NCBI GenBank assembly: GCA_932294295.1
Contig: OW028582.1
Coordinates: 2,020,015 to 2,084,014 of the forward strand
DNA length: 64,000 bases
DNA from: Alitta virens
Lineage: Eukaryota > Annelida > Polychaeta > Phyllodocida > Nereididae
Direction of reading: 5' to 3'
Part shown: one piece after another, positions 48,401 to 58,212 of the stretch
Layout: each line of letters starts with the position of its first letter
How positions within the stretch are numbered: position 1 is the stretch's first letter
Notes under the pieces: generated by a model
Told to the model about the DNA's origin: nothing
The model's database searches: none
What the model saw: only the letters and a program-made list of their open reading frames with translations
Position numbers and translations under genes: made by a program

Positions 48401-50033
48401 AATAAATTATGATAATACCCCATAGCCTGCAGCAGCAGCAGCCAATCACACAGTGACTCCACCATGATGCCCAAATCTTGCCTAACGGATTTTACCAGTA
48501 CTTTGATGCTGTGTTCTGTCAAGATTATGACTTAAATGTTTCAAAAAAGTACAAAACAAGTAAGTTTAGTGGTAGATGTAGCTATTTCTTCAGTTAAGGG
48601 CTGGATTTGCCTGGGAAGGTCTGAGACATCATATCACTTTAAAAGGTCTGTATCTCAGTTCGACACATCACGTCACATATGACATAACAATCATAATGAA
48701 GACGAGGTTTTCAGCTTCAAGACGAATATGGCCTCATCTATGGCTCTTTACGGCTTCTTAAGTTATTGCGAGATTAAGATAAGATATTTTACTAAAGAGT
48801 ACCGACACATTATTGACAATAACTTTCTTACTATTAGGCCTAGAAATTCGGTAAAAAACACTTTTAGAATCCTGGGATCATGTGGAATTCACTGAGAGTA
48901 GCGTATAAGATGTACAACAAGAAACAAAAACTTTTGACTTTAGGAATTTAGGGAGTTAATTGCTGCTGATGCAGGGCATCGCTGAAGAGGGGTGTGCTCA
49001 CTGTAGCGCAGTGTGTACATCAAAGAATTTATGTATTTAAGGAAGCAGCAGGGGTCTTTGGGCCAGCTCTGGGCAAATTTGACTCTTCTTAAATCATGTA
49101 ATAATTAATATTGTTTTATTTCTTTCAAAGTGTCCAATCCTTTTCTAGTTCATCCAAGATACAGGCAATTAACAAGATACATGGCCAAATGTGCCACGTG
49201 AATTTTCCATGCGTTTGGATAAATGCATGGAAAACGCATGGTTTTTGCCTCATTATAATGAGCTAAAAACCATGCGTTTTCCATGGGTTTATTCTTCTCA
49301 TGGAAACGCACGTGGCACATTTGGCCATGGACATTGAAATCTTTAGCGTGATGACCAGGAATTTTGTTCAAATTTCTATTATTACTGATTCCACAATGGT
49401 ATCTAAGTTTTGTATTGGGGTACATGGCCAAATGAGCTACGTGCGTTTTCCATGCATTTGGATAAACGCATGGTTTACACCTCATCTTAATTAGGCAAAA
49501 CCCATGCGTTTTCCATGCGTTTATAAATACTTCTCATGGAAAACGCACGTGGCACATTTGGCCATGTAGCGCACCTTGTTAACCCCTGTACAATTTGTTT
49601 TTCATGATATTGAACTTTCAAATACTCCTTGCTTACAATGATTCAATTAATTTATTCGATTGTAAATTTTTAAATGTGATCTGATTATATGACTCAAACT
49701 TTGTACCAATGGTGTATAAATTTATATCTATCATGTGCTCAAAGGAATCTGAGCTACTGAGGTGCCTGGGAAAATTCTTAATTGATATTGATATGTGAGT
49801 TATATGTTCTCCATCTTCTGACACTGTACAGTATATATACATAGATGTTACTAAACATTATTTAAAAAAAAAATAAAAAAATAAAAGTTCGGGGGCTGGA
49901 ACCGCGTTACTAGTATAGCATATCTAGTTTACAAATTTTATTTGAACATTTCTGTATTTTCTGTATTCCTGTATTTTCTGTTCTTTATTTTATTTATGAC
50001 ATATATATCATGGATGATAAGTTACTGTCAATA

Positions 50034-50082
<49 letters not shown>

Positions 50083-53000
50083 AATAAAGATTATATATAT
50101 ATATAATGGGCAATAGGGTCTTTTCACTGAGCAGCCCTGAATTCAACAGGACATAAGTCTTTCCTCTCCTCTTATTACTCATTTTGCTTTTCAGACGTAG
50201 AAGATAATCACTGACTTATTCAATAAATATAACTTTCTCAGAAAAATAACAAAAATCAACTGAATGATAAGGTGTCAAATATATATTAAAATGCACTAAA
50301 AATACTACTGCTTGGATGCACTTTGCTTCAGCCAATCACAGCCAAGGGCGGGAACTTTTTCAGCCAATAGAATTGCAGTATTCTGTCATAGCCACCTGGT
50401 GAAAATTTAGAGAACCTTCCGTGAAAATCCACTATTGATGTCCCCTTGACATGTTATTATTATTGTTGTGATGTCTAGTAATGAAATATAGTACATACAA
50501 CGAGTCAATAAAAATGACTTGAAAGTTACTATACAGTACTACAACTTCACACTGGAAAAATCATTCTAATCATTTAACACACAACTTGACATTAAACACA
50601 ACTGATAATCAGTGATAAACAAAACAGAACAAGTGATAAACCAAATTAATTTCCCACTGAATGACCTCCTCCGGTCCTAGACTCAAGGTGACCTTCTCGA
50701 TGACTTTTATCAACAAATTATCAGAGCACACAAGTGGGAGGTCACGATAAGGAAATTTGAACTATACTGGATTTGCTGTATTTTTATTTTATAAAAAATA
50801 TCTAACTACAATATATATATTTAAATAATAATCATCAGGAGCATTACGATGTACAGATTTTGACAGTAGTCAGGTTGTGAAAATTGTGTACCAGTATATC
50901 ATTCTAAAAACTTTTGGTATAAATACATTCACTTAAACATTATACATATATTTGGACTATTATTTAAAAAAAATTAAATTAATTAAAACTAGGTTTAATT
51001 TCTGTCTGTCAAACCCGTACACCTTAAAACAGGTGAAAACTTAACACCCTGCTAAGTCCCAAGTTCTGACGTTGTTATATATTGTTGTTCTGACAATGTT
51101 CTACACCGTTTATGAGCTACATCCCAGCTGGATGTTGTTCGCATGAAATGTTAAATTGGCGGTCCCTTGTACTTGGTGTCTATCCTGAGGCAAGTAAAAG
51201 ACCCCACCCACGGAGTAAATGTGTGACATGACGTGGACTCCCAACAGCCTTATCATGTCATCATTACGTCTGCCTCTGGTAGCTGGTCATACAAGCTGAG
51301 TAAGCTTCAGATCCAGTAGCATTGAGACAGACTCCAAGCAGCCTTATCATCTCATCATTACATCTGCCTCTGGCAGCTGGTCATACAAGCTGACTAAGCT
51401 TCAGACCCAGTAGCATTGAACATTGAACATTTTAAAGAGCTATTGTATAGGGAGCAACTAAATATATATATATTTTTTAACTCTGTTGTTTCCCTTCTTG
51501 ACACAATTTATTAAAAGTATCATGTATATGCATAACTGTATTGAATGTATCAGTGTAAAAGTGTACGAATCATGTGTCAAGAAAAAAAAAAACTTAAACT
51601 GTGTACAGACAATAACTGCATGAGAGGTATTTTAATGTACACGTAGGACATTTCCACGGATTGTTTATAGCACTATGTGTTTCTATCTAAATTGTTTATG
51701 TCAGATATTATCTATCATGTCTACGACTGCTTATCAGTGATACTATAATAACAACATCATCCAATGTCATCCTTAAAGGTGCACTGTCTGTCAAATTTGC
51801 ACATTAAAATAATGATATAAATCAATACTGCCTTCTTGTCTCATGATATTTTTCACCATTACATACCCACTTTTGCACAACAATTCAGTTTTAATTTACA
51901 ATAAATAATATAATATTAGTTTTTCATGCCATTAAAAACTCAATATGTAAACAAACCCAGTGATGACGTCACAATACTGAACAATGGTGATGATGTCATT
52001 TCTGTTGCGTTTCCAATGTTTTGATCTGGATTTTCTCTCAATGTCTAATTAATTTTTAAGTAATTATGTCTTATAAAATCATTAACACAAATTTAGTGTG
52101 TCTTTATTAATAAAGGTCATTTTCAACTGTTTGATAGCATCTCAGAAAATTGCAAATTTGACAGACAGTGCAACTTTAATCTACTTCAATTACAGTTAGA
52201 AACAATCAAAATCTAAGTACTATATAATATAAGTAACCTATTGTACTGAACAGAATTGTACTGGAATATTTCATGCAGGACAATTGCATCGATTAGACTT
52301 CGGACTCTAGGACACACAAACACCCCCAATAACATATTGAACAAGTAAACACACCGACAAAAACAAATAAAAGAGGGTCAATGATGTGGAAAATGAGTCC
52401 GAAGCACTCGAATGTAAATCGTCTTTTCACTGAGCAGCCCTGAATTCAGCAGGACATAAGTCTTTCTTCGCCTCTTATTACTCGTTGCTTTTCAGACATA
52501 GGAGATAATAACTGATTACATAAATTTAACTTTCTCAGAAAAATAACAAACATCAACTAAATGATAAAGTGTCAAATATACATTAAAATGCACTAAAAAT
52601 ACTACTGCTAGGACGCACTTTGCTTCAGCCAATCACAGCCAAAGGCGGGAACTTTTTTAGCTAATAGAATAAATGTATTCTGTTTTAGCCAACTGGTGGA
52701 AATACAGAGAAACTCCCGTGAAAATCCACTATTGATGTGAATGTGTGTCGGTTTTCCAGTCTTTCCGAAGTCTGCCAAACCAACGGACCTGACCGGACAA
52801 ATTTCATTCGGTCCGGCCAAAGAGAACATATTTTATATATAATATTTCATGAAGACATGGGCTCATTTTGACATTCGGTTGGGCGAAGGACAGTTGAACT
52901 TCGGGAAGACTGGTTTTCTGTCTGCCATCTCGATGTATATCGAGCTCTACCGACTTCACAATTTACATCCATGGCAGGCCTGTTCAAGCAAGAGTCTTTC

Positions 53001-56000
53001 TCAACTCCCCGGGGACAGTCTAACTACCTAAGTCTACCTTCCATTAAAGTACAGTCAGATTAGCATATATATAATGAATATTTGGAACTGTTAGACAGCG
53101 TTTGTCGTTATATAAGGGTTTCGTTATAATATTGGTTTGGTGTAAAAGACAGCAAAATTGCCATTCTTGGATAATGACTTTGTTATAACTGGACTTTCGT
53201 TATAAGTGCGTCCTCGTTATAAGTGTGTCCTCGTTATAAAGGGTACAACGGTACAGGCCCGTAGCCAGCCGCTGGCGTTGGGAGGTCTTTTTCATAAAAT
53301 TATAGACCTTCGATACAAATATTTTTAAAGTAGCATTCCCTGATGTGGACCAATGTGTGGAAATGGACCAAGTTGGGTGGGTCGAACGACACTTGACCCG
53401 CCCCTCACCCTTGGCTACGGGCCTGCAGTATAGGGCAATAATAATGCGCACTTTGTTATATATTTTTATAATGGAGTTTCCTTATTTATTAGATTGCTCT
53501 TGCTATTCATAGAAAACTCCTGAATAACAATTTTTTCTGAAATGTTTTTCATACTTTTAATGACTTGTTTACTAGACAGTAAATCTGGGTTTATAGTCCA
53601 TTATCAATATCACTCAACGGAGTCTTAACCGACTTCGCAATTACATCCTCGACAGGCCAATCTTGAGTCTTTCTAAACTCCCTCGTATCAATCAACCCTT
53701 GCTAGCGGCAAGCACTTGCCTTAGAGGGCTGCACTTTCCCTATCTATCTATCATCTATCTATCTATCTGTTATCTATATATCTATCTGTTTAGCTGTCTA
53801 GCTATCTATCTGGCTGTCTAGCTGTCTATCTATCTATCTATCTATCATCAATGTATCTATCTATCATCTATCAATCTGTCCAGCTGTCTATCTATCTATC
53901 TATCTATCATCCACCTATCTATCTATCTATCAATCTGTCCAGCTGTCTATCTATCTATCTATCTATCATCTATCCCTAGAGGACTATTTAGCCTTGAACA
54001 CGGAGTTAACCGCAGGGGCTTAAGAGCTCACACCAGTGCCATCACTGCCGCGTACTTGCTGTCTGTGCACTGCGCAAGCGAAAGACCCAACGTTATCATC
54101 TCATCATTATAACTGCCTCCAGAACCAGGTCATTTAAACTATGCTTCAGGCTAAACAGAAAACCTCCAGTAAATACTATACGCAGGACTTTGAAATTATG
54201 AAATTACACAAAAACTGAAAGGATTTAAATATAATTTAATGGAAAAGTTCATTATCTTTCATAATTTTTATATAATATTAATATCCAAAATCAAAAGTAT
54301 TCGGTCATCGTAAGAATTGAATATCAGCAAATATATTTGACATGTTTCGTCTGAGTATTAGAGTCTACATATAGCATATTATATGGCCAACATATCGGAG
54401 TTTGATATATTGATTTGGTAGAATAAACATTGATCACAAATATATTAGCATGTGTTGATATTGATCAATGGATTCAATGCAATATACAAATGTAACCATA
54501 AACAGTTCTGAATATAAATATAATATTAAAAAGTAGTTCTCACTGTGAATTTTTTTTTTGTATTCAATTAATGTATATATATTTAGCTTTATCTTCACCA
54601 TTCATCAATTTTCTGATCATGTATATATTTTATGTTATGCTATTATTTTTAAAACTGACCTTCTCCTGTTTACAACCAGTATTACAATTTGCCATTTATT
54701 ACTATTATTAATCGATTAACTGGGACCAGAAACTATTACAAAATCGCATAGTTACGTATTCAATTAATATAATGATTAATTTAATTGTGCTTGTTCTCAT
54801 ACTTGAAATTGCATGTATTGTTAAAATTGTAGTCGTTCAATTTGTAGTGTTTGTTTATTGTGTATGACGAATGTATCTCACCATAATTCGAAAACATCAA
54901 TAAAACATTATAATTTATATAATATACAAATGTAGGCATATTTAAACAGTTCTGTATATTAATATAATATACGGTAGTTTACACATATCATTTTTTCATA
55001 ATCATCATATATTATCATATCTACGGAAATCTTCAGCCTTATCTGTAGCTATTAATAGAACTCTATTTACAATATGATTATATTTTAGACTGTCTGAAGT
55101 TAATTCAGCTAAAATACATGTATGTACCTTTATATAGAGGCAGACATAATGATGAGATAACATCTGAATCCACACCGTGTTCGATATTAACCAAATAGGC
55201 GGGATCTCTCACTTGTACCAGCATAGACACATAATACAAGGCACCATCAATTTAATATCCTAAGTGACTAACTAACGGCAAAAATTGGGTCTATGAAGAG
55301 TTAGATTTGAACCCGGGACCTCTAACAGAGCTAATCTATTCTTTAACAACTGAACCATTCAGCTTTTAACAAGGTTCCCACAGTCATGGAAAATCTAAAA
55401 AAATTGGTTGTCATGGAAAAGTCATGGAATTTTAGAAAGACAAAAAAAGCAAAGTCTGCAATAAAAAAAAAAAGGTCATGAGGACCACTGTAAGGGATGT
55501 GTAGAGGCCGTTAGAATTCGCAATCGTAGACTTTGTTGTGCAGATTTTATCCAAAGAAAGTCAGGGAAATTCTGTAAATGGTCATGGGGAAAAGTCGTGG
55601 AATTTAATTTCATGATTTCTGTGGGAACCCTGTTTTAAACAACTGAATAACATCATAATTATATTACTTAATGATTTACTAAAGTATAATCACATATCAC
55701 CCATTTTATTATCTAATTATGAATTTATCGAACAGCATTAACAATACAGCCAGGACAGAATTATAATGAAGACGCTTAATTAATAAGATTCCGGTTTTAA
55801 CGAGGTTTTGTCAAATTTTTCATTATCTTTTTACATTAGACCCGCATACAATGACACCAAGTTATAATTTTCTTTGTACAAAATAATTTCTGCATTTACG
55901 TTTATTTAATTTTTGATTGCATTTGATTCTTGGAATTGCTATGCCACAATGTGTGCATGAAATAAATATCTATATATATAATTAATGAAGACTATTTTTA

Positions 56001-58212
56001 ATTTTCGCAGGCCCTCAATAGTTAATTATAAGTGTGTCCAACTTTATTTTATATAATGTGGCATTAACATCAACAATTAAACATGTTTTAAGGGAGCATT
56101 GCATAAATGGCCCACCTTAAAAACAATAACCCCAAAAGCATTGTTAAGCCTATCCTTAAATATACATAATATCAACAATTAAACATGTTTTAAGGGAACA
56201 TTGCATAAATGGCCCACCTTAAAAGCAATAACCCCCAAAAGCATTGTTAAGCCAATCCTTAAATATACATAATATCAACAATTAAACATGTTTTAAGGGA
56301 GCATTGCATAAATGCCCCACTTTAAAAGCAATAACCCCAAAAGCATTGTTAAGCCAATCCTTAAATATACATAATATCAACAATTAAACATGTTTTAAGG
56401 GAACATTGCATAAATGGCCCACCTTAAAAGCAATAACCCCCAAAAGCATTGTTAAGCCAATCCTTAAATATACATAATATCAACAATTAAACATGTTTTA
56501 AGGGAGCATTGCATAAATGCCCCACCTTAAAAGCAATAACCCCAAAAGCATTGTTAAGCAAATCCTTAATTATCCAGGGTTGGGTACAAATGCATTTGCA
56601 TTTGAAAATGTCACATTTGCATTTAAATGCTTTCATTCAAATCTCACCATTTGCATTTTCAAATTGCATTTGTGAGTAATTATATATTATTAATGTACTT
56701 AATAGCATTTAAGTTGGCACTGGTCATTATTATGTAAATTTATTTAAGTCATTATTATGTAAATTTATTTAAGTCTCCTGTGATGGCTACTAATAATGGT
56801 TACTTACCATAAATCTATAGATTGAGTAGGTTATGCAATGTCCAAGCATTATATTTAAGACTTAAATTGCCTAATTCTATAATACATATATATATTCCAT
56901 AGCTCCAATTTATATAGGGTTTGCAATGTATTCAACAAGTATATTGCTGCATTGCATAATGCATATTTATTGTTGTGTATATTTATGCAAATGAAGGTAT
57001 ATATTTACCATAAGTGGCATTGCATCATTTTTAGCTATTTAGACCCGAAAGGTCCTAAGTTTATATTTCATGAATTTCAATCTTGAGCATTAACCTTGAT
57101 TTATAACAGGGTATTCACTGGACGGGAAAAACAGGGAAAATGGCAACAAAAAAAAAATTCCCTGCATGGAAAATACAGGGAATTTTACTTTGAGAATGAA
57201 TTCAGGGAAGAGACATTCATGATGTATGATATAAACTAAACGCACTCACCAGTTTTCGTATTTAGACAAGGGTTTGATCTGACCCTCTTTCTGTAGCAAA
57301 CTGAGCAATTGGTTATTCTCCGCATCCGACCCATCGCAAATGTGAATGTTCTCCGGCTGACACAAAGCCGCCTTTTCTTCGACATAGTGTTTGACTTTCA
57401 GAGGAAGTTTATTCAAGTCTCCGTAGATTGTGCTGAGACAGCGTAACGACTGCTGGAGGAGGATTTCTTTCTGGCTGGCAAGAAAGAAGGCCTTTCGGCT
57501 GAAAGAAAGATAAATCAGACGTTATTAGACTAATGAAATATAGCTCTATACAATAAAACATCACAATTAGAACTTAATTCTTTTAAGAATAGAATAGAAA
57601 TAATCAATAGCTATAATGAAGACATAGCAATAAAAGAACAGCTAGTTATTTCATTTAATTAGGTGAGGTTTGTGTTAAAGAAATTCTTGATTTAAAATAA
57701 AAAATACTTTTTTTTAATTATTAATAGTAATTAATACTAGTAATACCACGTAAGACTGCATGGAATTGTAGTATGAGAGCTATTAATATAATCTACATCC
57801 TCAGCTAGGTGTCACAATGTCACCTGTTAAATTACATATGTTGCCATGGCAAGGCATAGCTACAATGTATATGATACTGTGGAATGTAGTATTTTAATAA
57901 TAATATAATACTATAGTCTAGATTATAGTAGTACTATACTAGTCTATAGTATTTCACTTATTAATATGTTTTAAACATTCACTTGGGGGGGGGGGGGGGC
58001 CTTTTAAGCAATAAATTCGGGGGTAAATATCCTAAATTTAGCTTTGAAATAGAACGTGATGTGTACGTGTGACCGCGTTCGTGCATGATGCAACGCACAA
58101 AACATGACCGGCTTGTACATAAACAACGGAACAAATCAAACAAATAAATAACTGAAAATAAACAAACGTGTCAAAACACTTACCTCCGGATTAATCTAGA
58201 AATACTGGCCAT
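36459..58212 (-). CDS. PCK: Phosphoenolpyruvate carboxykinase (GTP), mitochondrial-like form
   Basis: It interconverts oxaloacetate plus GTP and phosphoenolpyruvate, CO2 and GDP. Ten coding exons on the minus strand, 5' to 3': 58184-58212, 57250-57498, 46831-47015, 42815-43018, 42195-42449, 39066-39212, 38363-38671, 37755-37847, 37093-37238, 36459-36773. All junctions are GT..AG with matching phases, and the sum is 1932 nt (643 residues). Seen in order: a basic leader ([15 protein letters not shown]), [38 protein letters not shown], the P-loop ACGKTN near 306-311 with the active-site Cys, [24 protein letters not shown] (lid) and [12 protein letters not shown]. Length and Cys position fit the mitochondrial isoform better than the roughly 622-residue cytosolic one. 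Single-gene status and location are inferred. Confidence 0.95.
36774..39065 (-). other. PEPCK introns 6 to 9 (four introns, 319-516 bp)
   Basis: Introns 36774-37092, 37239-37754, 37848-38362 and 38672-39065 lie between the last five exons. The intron at 37239-37754 holds a short inverted stretch around 37440-37710 (GGCAAATCGG..ATCGATTAA against TTAAAATCGGCAAATTTTGCC). No gene is seen in them. Confidence 0.8.
39635..39905 (-). repeat. SINE copy, minus orientation
   Basis: On the minus strand it reads GCTGACTAAGCTTCAG at the 3' side, then the GTCTATGCTGAGGCAAGTAA body and a tRNA-like head near 39845-39900 with a degenerate B box. Same family as 34908-35210. Confidence 0.6.
40353..40803. repeat. 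Repeat with GTTCCAGCTAG inverted ends
   Basis: It starts GTTCCAGCTAG and ends CTAGCTGGAAAAC. The left part, with GGGCATGGCG and AATATTAGGGCAC, recurs at 44592-44690. The right part has GGCGCCACGCC and GCATGGCGC-type short repeats. A non-autonomous DNA transposon is likely. Confidence 0.55.
40881..41022. repeat. Palindromic MITE with TA ends, copy 1
   Basis: The arms are TACATGGCTGAATGTGCCAC and its near-complement ending GTGGCACATTTGGCCATGTA. Almost the whole 142 bp can fold as one hairpin. It is flanked by TA, as Tc1/mariner-type insertions are. Copies 2 and 3 are at 49178 and 49421. Confidence 0.8.
42011..42139. repeat. Short inverted-repeat element (129 bp)
   Basis: About 45-bp arms, each holding CAGGGCGGGTATTATCGAC or its complement, around a 40-bp AT-rich core. 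The arms differ at a few positions. It resembles a MITE; no target duplication was settled. Confidence 0.75.
42450..42814 (-). other. PEPCK intron 4 (365 bp)
   Basis: Plain AT-rich intron; nothing else is seen in it. Confidence 0.8.
43115..43260 (-). repeat. Partial SINE body, minus orientation
   Basis: Carries CTCAGTCAGCTTATATGGCC and AGACGTAATGATGAGATGAT in the reverse sense of the SINE body, then the ATCCAGCTGGGATGTAGCTC segment. No tRNA-like head is clear. Confidence 0.55.
44592..44874. repeat. GTTCCAGCTAG repeat with GC-rich 15-bp tandem array
   Basis: The left part matches 40353-40440. From about 44752 a unit close to GGGGCGTCGGGCAAG repeats several times with variants. A larger inverted-repeat element starts directly after it. 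Confidence 0.65.
44875..45822. repeat. DNA-transposon-like element with about 45-60 bp inverted ends
   Basis: The left end, GGTGTCTTATCGATTGATTT and on through TATATCAATGACAC, is matched in complement at 45765-45822, with the similarity extending through the CATGATGGT region. The interior has no transposase ORF and contains a younger CAATAG MITE at 45425-45749. Confidence 0.7.
45425..45749. repeat. CAATAG-type MITE, copy A
   Basis: Begins CAATAGAGTCTTTTCACTGA and ends close to CCGTGAAAATCCATTATT, the imperfect complement of the start. The body has GCCACCTGGTGGAAATACAG. Copies also at 47143, 50111 and 52417, and a partial at 33142. ORFs across it are not genes. Confidence 0.8.
46069..46205. 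repeat. Half copy of the CAGGCCCGTAGCCA repeat
   Basis: Starts CAGGCCCGTAGCCAAGG and runs to CCAGCGGCTGGCTTG. It matches, in reverse orientation, most of the element at 53254-53425. Confidence 0.65.
47143..47539. repeat. CAATAG-type MITE, copy B (with internal insertion)
   Basis: Ends CAATAGAGTCTTTTCAC and GTGAAAATCCACTATTG form the clearest inverted pair of the family. About 70 extra bp at 47210-47279, including an AT run, interrupt the left half. Confidence 0.8.
49178..49331. repeat. Palindromic MITE with TA ends, copy 2
   Basis: Arms TACATGGCCAAATGTGCCAC and GTGGCACATTTGGCCATG; the right TA is mutated. Same family as 40881-41022. Confidence 0.8.
49421..49568. repeat. Palindromic MITE with TA ends, copy 3
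   Basis: TA-flanked 148-bp palindrome about 90 bp from copy 2. Its arms carry CGTGCGTTTTCCATG and the complement. Confidence 0.8.
50037..50105. repeat. AT dinucleotide microsatellite
   Basis: Two TA/AT runs separated by about 25 bp. Confidence 0.85.
50111..50437. repeat. CAATAG-type MITE, copy C
   Basis: Starts CAATAGGGTCTTTTCACTGA and ends GTGAAAATCCACTATTG. The body is colinear with copies A and B. Confidence 0.8.
51090..51420 (+). repeat. SINE body with duplicated 3' half
   Basis: The body (TATCCTGAGGCAAGTAAAAG) is followed by two near-identical blocks with CTTATCATGTCATCATTACG or CTTATCATCTCATCATTACA and AAGCTTCAGA(T/C)CCAGTAGC. The second block is a local tandem duplication. Confidence 0.65.
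51772..52179. repeat. Inverted-repeat element, about 408 bp
   Basis: Ends TTAAAGGTGCACTGTCTGTC and GACAGACAGTGCAACTTTAA are near-complementary, and the pairing runs on over CAAATTTGCA. The interior has GTGATGACGTCAC; an inverted partial copy is near 43320-43420. Confidence 0.75.
52417..52734. repeat. CAATAG-type MITE, copy D
   Basis: The first bases are altered (AATCGTCTTTTCACTGA). The right end, GTGAAAATCCACTATTG, is intact. Colinear with copies A-C. Confidence 0.78.
52746..52925. repeat. Short inverted repeat
   Basis: GGTTTTCCAGTCTTTCCGAA at the left pairs imperfectly with TTCGGGAAGACTGGTTTTC at the right. A further similar segment (CCGACTTCACAATTTACATC) lies just outside and recurs near 53630. 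Confidence 0.55.
53254..53425. repeat. Element with CAGGCCCGTAGCCA inverted ends
   Basis: 172 bp starting CAGGCCCGTAGCCAGC and ending TTGGCTACGGGCCTG. The CAGG start and end style fits hAT-type MITEs; 8-bp duplications were not clear. Confidence 0.7.
53690..53972 (+). repeat. SINE 3' end followed by TATC/TGTC microsatellite
   Basis: The SINE 3' end (GCACTTGCCTTAGAGGGCTG) runs straight into about 230 bp of TATC repeats broken by TGTC and AGCTGTC units. The microsatellite likely grew from the SINE tail. Confidence 0.8.
55125..55290 (-). repeat. Diverged SINE piece, minus orientation
   Basis: Contains AGGCAGACATAATGATGAGA, AGCATAGACAC and ATCAATTTAATATCC, which follow the reversed SINE body order. 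A tRNA-like head may follow near 55300-55340. Confidence 0.5.
55370..55632. repeat. hAT-like MITE with CAGGGTTCCCACAG ends
   Basis: The left end CAAGGTTCCCACAGTCATGG pairs with a right end ending CTGTGGGAACCCTG. TTTTAA is shared by the two flanks, which hints at an imperfect target duplication. Confidence 0.65.
56071..56573. repeat. Tandem repeat, five units of 102-103 bp
   Basis: Units start CAACAATTAAACATGTTTTA at 56071, 56173, 56276, 56378 and 56481. Units alternate small differences (GGGAGC or GGGAAC, GGCCCAC or GCCCCAC), which suggests duplication in pairs. Confidence 0.9.
57499..58183 (-). other. PEPCK intron 1 (685 bp)
   Basis: Separates the 29-nt first coding exon from exon 2. Contains a run of G near 57985-58001. 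No gene or regulatory motif was recognised. Confidence 0.8.

Larger units (their letters stand above)
47016..57249 (-). other. PEPCK intron 2 (10.2 kb), repeat-rich
   Basis: The largest intron. Contents: CAATAG MITEs (47143, 50111, 52417), two palindromic MITEs (49178, 49421), an AT dinucleotide run (50037-50105), SINE pieces (51090-51420, 53690, 55125), inverted-repeat elements (51772, 52746, 53254, 55370), TATC/TGTC microsatellites (53736-53972) and a 102-103 bp tandem repeat (56071-56573). No second gene was recognised on either strand. Confidence 0.8.

Noticed and set aside
49150..49485. 111-residue minus-strand ORF with internal repeats
   Set aside because: Its repeats come from the two palindromic MITEs it crosses.
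56071..56573. CRISPR-like array
   Set aside because: There are no unique spacers, the whole 102-103 bp unit repeats, and the context is a eukaryotic intron.
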